Shown: in pieces, positions 59,993 to 64,000 of the stretch
Numbering within the stretch: the stretch's first letter is position 1
How the letters are laid out: each line of letters opens with the position of its first letter
Origin: Nocardia paucivorans NBRC 100373
Lineage (GTDB): Bacteria > Actinomycetota > Actinomycetes > Mycobacteriales > Mycobacteriaceae
DNA: 64,000 nt
NCBI RefSeq assembly: GCF_000308675.1
Contig: NZ_BAGE01000057.1
Coordinates: forward strand, 62,001 to 126,000
Direction of reading: 5' to 3'
Notes under the pieces: model-generated
Databases searched by the model: none
What the model was told of the DNA's origin: nothing
The model's input: the letters and a program-made list of their open reading frames with translations, nothing else
Translations under genes and position numbers: made by a program

Positions 59993-61294
59993 ATGGGTGC
60001 ACCGGAAGAAGCCACGCCGGCCGACCGCACGGCGCCGCGATCGGGCGACACGGCACGGCCGAACCCGCTTCCGACCCGTACGCAGGTGCTGGTGGTGGGC
60101 GCGGGGCCGGCGGGCTCGGCATCGGCCGCCTGGGCCGCACGGGCCGGACGCGACGTCCTGCTGCTCGATGCCGCGGTTTTCCCCAGAGACAAAACCTGTG
60201 GTGATGGTCTCACCCCCCGCGCGACGGCGGAATTGGAGCAACTGGGTCTCGGTGAATGGGTGCGCGCACATACCGTCAACCACGGCCTGCGGATGACCGG
60301 ATTCGGCCGGGAGGCGCTATTGCCGTGGCCCGGTGGCTCGTTCCCCACCTACGGCAGCGCGATACCGCGCACCGAGCTCGACGACAAACTGCGGGAGACC
60401 GCGGTGAAATCCGGTGCGAAGGCGCTGGACGGGACGAAGGTCGTCGCGGTGTCCCGGGACGGCGACCGGGTGAGTGGTGTTACCGTGCGCTCCGGCGACA
60501 CAACCCACGAAATCGCCTGTGAAACCCTTGTCGTCGCCGACGGTGTGCGCTCCCCCGTGGGCAAGATGCTGGGTCGTACCTGGCACCGCCGATACGCGTA
60601 CGGGGTGGCGGCCCGGGCCTATATCTCGTCCGACCGCAGCGACGATCAGTGGATCACCTCGCATCTGGAACTGCGTGACGCGGACAATGCGCTGGTCCCC
60701 GGGTACGGATGGGTTTTCCCACTCGCCAACGGGGAGGTGAATATCGGGGTCGGTTCGCTGGCCACCGAACGTCGTCCGTCCCATATCGCGTTGAAACCGC
60801 TGCTCGAGCATTACACCGCATTGCGCCGGGACGAATGGCAGTTGACCGGTCCGCTACGCGCGGTCGCCTCGGCGCTACTGCCGATGGGTGGTGCGGTGTC
60901 GACCATCGCCGGCCGCAACTGGGCCCTGGTCGGGGATGCCGCCGGTTGTGTGAACCCGCTCAACGGCGAAGGTATCGATTACGGCCTGGAAGGCGGGCAT
61001 ATGCTCGCCCCACTGTTGGACGAACCGGACCTGACCCGGGTGTGGCCGGAGTTGTTGCGCGCCAGATACGGTCGCACCTATTCGGTGGCGCGGCGAATCG
61101 CCGGACTGGCCACGCACCCGCGCATGGTGCCCACGGGCGGGCCGCCGGTGATGCGGTCGAAGTTCCTGCAGCGCACCGCGGTTCGTCTGATGGGCAATCT
61201 GGTCACCGACGAGGACGTGGATATGGTCGCGCGGGCCTGGCGGGCGGCCGGGCGGGCATCCATGCGGTTCGACGAACGACCACCGTTCGGATAG
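59993..61294 (+). CDS. menJ: Menaquinone reductase MenJ-type flavoprotein
   Basis: A 433-residue geranylgeranyl-reductase-family enzyme. The FAD motif is VLVVGAGPAGSASAAWAARA (near 33), then CGDGLTPRATAEL and the second site GRNWALVGDAAGCVNPLNGEG. In mycobacteria MenJ saturates one isoprene unit of menaquinone. It is divergent from grcC1 by 134 bases. The ATG at 59993 is chosen without a clear ribosome binding site; it may be nearly leaderless. Confidence 0.88.
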   Translation: MGAPEEATPADRTAPRSGDTARPNPLPTRTQVLVVGAGPAGSASAAWAARAGRDVLLLDAAVFPRDKTCGDGLTPRATAELEQLGLGEWVRAHTVNHGLRMTGFGREALLPWPGGSFPTYGSAIPRTELDDKLRETAVKSGAKALDGTKVVAVSRDGDRVSGVTVRSGDTTHEIACETLVVADGVRSPVGKMLGRTWHRRYAYGVAARAYISSDRSDDQWITSHLELRDADNALVPGYGWVFPLANGEVNIGVGSLATERRPSHIALKPLLEHYTALRRDEWQLTGPLRAVASALLPMGGAVSTIAGRNWALVGDAAGCVNPLNGEGIDYGLEGGHMLAPLLDEPDLTRVWPELLRARYGRTYSVARRIAGLATHPRMVPTGGPPVMRSKFLQRTAVRLMGNLVTDEDVDMVARAWRAAGRASMRFDERPPFG

Positions 61295-61378
61295 CCCACG
61301 GCTTTTCACCCGGCATCCGAGGAACTGCCCCATATCCGCGGGGCGTGGGGAATCGAGTGCACGCCACCGGAATCGCTC

Positions 61379-62389
61379 CTACTCGACGGTGCCGGCGGAC
61401 CAGGGCACCACATTGTGTTTCTCGGTAGCGCGGATGACCGAAAACGGCGAGATCATGGTGCCGTCGGGCGCCACCTGGGTCCGAATCCCCATTTCACCGC
61501 GTGCGTTTATGGACATAATGCCTTGACCGGCCCAGACATCGCCGGTGAAGCCCTGACCGTGGATGTAATTCGCGAACAGCAGATGGGCGTCGCCACCGAC
61601 GGTCCCGGCCGAGCAGGAAACCAGCAGTAGTGGGCTGTTCGGATGTTGAACGCACGCGGTCCGGAAGTCTTCGCTCATCTCCACCAGCCGACCGAGCACG
61701 ATCCCATCGACATAGACCAATTGTTTCTCACCGGTTTTCGGGTCCCTATATGGGATTTCGAAGGCGTTTCCCGTGCAGTGAACCGTTACGGTGAGCAGTT
61801 CCGCGTCCGTTTCGGGGTCGAAGTACGGAGCCGGCCGGGGTTCTTCATCTCGATTCCTTATCAGACGTTCCGATCTCGTCTCGACGTCCGACGCCACCCA
61901 GAAAGGCAGGAATTCGCGATTTGCCGCCCGGTGCCTCCTATGTCCCCAAAGCTTCATGACCCCGGCCTCGAACTTTCCTGTGAGGAACCCCACTCCCCCC
62001 ATGGAATCGTCGAAATTGATCATCGGCCGGATCATGACATTCTCGAACTCGAACTCGACATAGCGGCCTTGTCCATCCGTGCCGTACAGCGGAACCTGCG
62101 GTGGTCGCCCATCCGACTGCCAGTCCACCTCCAGCGTGTCGCCGAGTCGGATATCACCACCGGCCATGTCGTCCGATTGCCGCGTTCCACCACACCGATC
62201 GCTCCGGGTGACCGCGAGGGCGGCGCTGTGGTCGCCATCTCCGAATCCACCGACAGCCGACCTCGTGTCGCCGACCAGGACACCTTTCTTGCCGACCACG
62301 TCCGAAATTCCCGCCGTCAAGGCGTGGACCGTGCGAATGGCCGCCTCTTGCGCCTTTGCCACCGGACCGCCGGTCCCCGGGATCTCCAC
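61379..62389 (-). CDS. Unknown protein with a possible His/Cys peptidase-like site
   Basis: A protein of up to 336 residues, with no signal peptide or membrane segment. The C-terminal third has VTVHCTGNAFEIPY (His204) and then NSPLLLVSCSAGTVGGDA (Cys259) with GDVWAGQGIM following. A His and a Cys at the ends of hydrophobic strands is the arrangement of caspase-clan and C80-like peptidases, and also of 'lonely Cys' toxin proteins; this is inference. The start is a GTG at 62389 without a ribosome binding site. The coding frame may have been truncated upstream. Convergent with menJ. Confidence 0.6.
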   Translation of the reverse strand: MEIPGTGGPVAKAQEAAIRTVHALTAGISDVVGKKGVLVGDTRSAVGGFGDGDHSAALAVTRSDRCGGTRQSDDMAGGDIRLGDTLEVDWQSDGRPPQVPLYGTDGQGRYVEFEFENVMIRPMINFDDSMGGVGFLTGKFEAGVMKLWGHRRHRAANREFLPFWVASDVETRSERLIRNRDEEPRPAPYFDPETDAELLTVTVHCTGNAFEIPYRDPKTGEKQLVYVDGIVLGRLVEMSEDFRTACVQHPNSPLLLVSCSAGTVGGDAHLLFANYIHGQGFTGDVWAGQGIMSINARGEMGIRTQVAPDGTMISPFSVIRATEKHNVVPWSAGTVE

Positions 62390-62722
62390 GAAACTTGCCC
62401 GCCTTCTCGCTCAACTTCCGTATTGCGAACGCGCAACCCCGGGAGTTGTCATGGCACCACGCCCTACCGTGCGATGTCATGCTCGCCCGCGGACCTCACC
62501 CATCCGGTAATATTACCTGCTCAGGGCAGCTTCTCGACACCGACCAGCTGTCGGTGCCCCACTGCCCCATCGCCGGCATCAAGCGATACGCATACGACAA
62601 CATTCGGAAAAGCGCCGGCGGAACCAAAGAAATTCACTCCGCGGGGTCGAGATGGAAGTGCCGGCGCGAAGACAGGGCGGTTCCGCGCCGGCACCGGTGC
62701 CGAATATCACTCGGTTTCCCGA
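62390..62722. other. Intergenic region upstream of the peptidase-like gene
   Basis: No gene seen. Minus-strand frame 62480-62391 reads AFAIRKLSEKAGKF, which could continue into the gene below after a frameshift, but I could not support that. Confidence 0.35.
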
Positions 62723-63229
62723 TCAGTCCTGTCGTGCGGCGAACCAGTCCTCGATGAATTTGCGCTCTCCGGAGAGCACCCGATGGTGCAGTTGTTCGGC
62801 GAGCGGTTCGATGGCACCACCGACGAGGGGAACCTTCACCTTCACCGAGCCGACGGTCTCGATTTCGGAACCCGAACCGGCGGGTCGCAGCCGATAGGTG
62901 CCCGTCATCTCGGAGGAAATTCCGGTGGAGGTTCCGTGGAAGGTGCCCTCGGCGGTATCGCCGGTGAGCGGGCCCCAGGTATCGGTGCGGATGATCCGCA
63001 GCTCACTTTTGAGGACCTTGCGCACCACGGCGGGAATCCGGTCGGCGCGGGCCACTTCGCTCATCCCGAGTCGAATGGTGCCCGGCCCGTCCGGATGGGA
63101 CAGTTCGAGGGTTGCGGTTTCGGTGGCGTCGACGAACCGGGCCTGCCATAGTTCGTCGCTGGTGAGAGCGGCGTGCAGCCGGGATGGTGGGACCGGATAC
63201 GACAGCGTGAAGCTGAATTTTCGGGCCAT
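62723..63229 (-). CDS. DUF2505 (SRPBCC-type) protein
   Basis: A 168-residue START-like fold protein (MARKFSFTLSYPVPPSRLHA, then VRKVLKSELRIIRTDTWG). The family is common in actinobacteria and of unknown function. Small-molecule binding is likely. ATG at 63229. Divergent from the DUF3592 gene. Confidence 0.85.
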   Translation of the reverse strand: MARKFSFTLSYPVPPSRLHAALTSDELWQARFVDATETATLELSHPDGPGTIRLGMSEVARADRIPAVVRKVLKSELRIIRTDTWGPLTGDTAEGTFHGTSTGISSEMTGTYRLRPAGSGSEIETVGSVKVKVPLVGGAIEPLAEQLHHRVLSGERKFIEDWFAARQD

Positions 63230-63264
63230 AGCTCACGGTATCCGATATGGGTGCCCGCTAACCT

Positions 63265-63723
63265 GTGGCAGTGCCGGAAACCAGTAAGACGGACCAGCGG
63301 TCCGAACGTCTACGGCGGGCCCGGATCGCCGTGGTGATCACCGCCTCCGCGATCAGTGCCCTCGTGGTTCTGCTGGTGCTCGCGGCATGGCGCAACGACT
63401 ATCTGATCGGTTCGGATATGGGGGTGACCACCGGCGAGGTGCTTTCTGCCGGCCGGCTTCGGTCGGCGGTCATGTACGTCACCCCGGACGGCGAGACACA
63501 CAACCCCAAGGTCGGGGTGCTGTATCCGACCAATCTCACCGCGGGCGAGCGGATCACCGTGGAATACAGCAGGGCCGACCCGGATCTGGTGCGCGTGGCC
63601 GGACGTGATGTGCGGGTGGCCATCCCACCGGCGCTATCGGTGCTGGCGACCATCTGGGCGATCGCGCTGCCGCTGCTGTGGTTGTTGGTCCATATGGCCC
63701 GGCGCGCTTCCCGGGGCGAGTGA
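63265..63723 (+). CDS. DUF3592-type membrane protein
   Basis: A 152-residue protein with two membrane segments (AVVITASAISALVVLLVLAA near residue 25, and LSVLATIWAIALPLLWLLVH near 130). Between them lies a small beta domain (VTTGEVLSAGRLRSAVMYVT, then GERITVEYSRADPDLV), the DUF3592 pattern. Starts at GTG 63265 or 63271. It precedes menG by 85 bases. Confidence 0.78.
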   Translation: MAVPETSKTDQRSERLRRARIAVVITASAISALVVLLVLAAWRNDYLIGSDMGVTTGEVLSAGRLRSAVMYVTPDGETHNPKVGVLYPTNLTAGERITVEYSRADPDLVRVAGRDVRVAIPPALSVLATIWAIALPLLWLLVHMARRASRGE

Positions 63724-63808
63724 GCGGTTCGGCGGGAGTGTGCGCCGCCCGCCTCCGGACAAGCATCCGCGGGCCGTCATATCACCACATCCATTAAGGT
63801 CGTGCCGT

Positions 63809-64000
63809 GGCGAATACGCATACGGGCCGGGCCTCGCTGGACAAGCAACCACACGAGGTGGCGTCCATGTTCGACGGGGTGGCGCGGCGGTACGACCTGA
63901 CGAATACCGTGCTCACCGCCGGCCTGGACCGCTATTGGCGGTGGGCGACCCGCAAGGCGATCGCGCCCCGTCCGGGTGAACGTGTACTGGATCTGGCGGC
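63809..64000 (+). CDS. menG: Demethylmenaquinone methyltransferase (5' part)
   Basis: The first 64 codons of a UbiE/MenG methyltransferase that adds the ring methyl group in menaquinone synthesis. MANTHTGRASLDKQPHEVAS and MFDGVARRYDLTNTVLTAGL are typical, and ERVLDLAA starts the SAM motif. Cut by the window edge. The GTG at 63809 is chosen by homology. Confidence 0.88.

Overview
The window is high-GC chromosomal DNA from a mycolic-acid actinomycete, most likely Nocardia. Four things point there: a rifampicin monooxygenase of the Nocardia Rox type with its own rifamycin-associated element; a fused HadA-HadB mycolate dehydratase; the actinobacterial order of the str, rpoBC, L10/L12, L11/L1 and secE-nusG loci; and a menaquinone locus (polyprenyl synthase, MenJ, MenG) arranged much as in Mycobacterium. 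GTG starts and tail-to-head ATGA overlaps are common. No CRISPR array, insertion sequence, rRNA gene or integrase was seen.

Layout. 0-9.7 kb is accessory. It holds rox with its upstream 19-bp element, two secreted or soluble proteins of unknown function, an overlapping two-gene unit (3.6-4.9 kb), a double-TetR regulator, an ABC1-family kinase coupled to a truncated ABC ATPase, and a decayed stretch with a ketosynthase relic. 9.7-15.4 kb is a compact mycofactocin cluster (mftA, a fused mftB-mftC, mftF, mftG) lacking mftD and mftE, with a divergent TetR gene. 15.4-16.5 kb is a KshB-type reductase behind a perfect KstR-type operator. 17-23 kb holds a secreted protein, a glutamate racemase-like gene with a ferredoxin reductase, an SPW-repeat/TetR pair and a long disordered protein.

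23-27.4 kb is the str operon on the minus strand (rpsL, rpsG, fusA, tuf). 27.8-40.2 kb is mixed metabolism and regulation: two DUF3558 lipoproteins, 4-hydroxyphenylpyruvate dioxygenase with a divergent Lrp regulator, a quinone oxidoreductase, a thioesterase, an FprB-type reductase, a SixA-type phosphatase, a MerR gene with a textbook 19-bp-spacer promoter, GNAT and pirin genes, an ArsR/SRPBCC pair, a broken tRNA-Glu and a protein sharing a C-terminal module with the 3.6-kb gene.

40.3-56.7 kb is the core gene-expression region, all minus strand: rpoC, rpoB, an Mkl/MceG-type ATPase, rplL, rplJ, a frameshifted FMN reductase, rplA, rplK, nusG, secE, tRNA-Trp, hadAB, rpmG, tRNA-Met and tRNA-Thr. 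56.9-64 kb has tRNA-Tyr, YajQ, HtpX, GrcC-type synthase, MenJ, a possible cysteine-peptidase-like protein, a DUF2505 protein, a DUF3592 protein and the start of menG. RpoB keeps the rifampicin-sensitive residues at the usual resistance positions, so rox would be the local route to rifamycin resistance.
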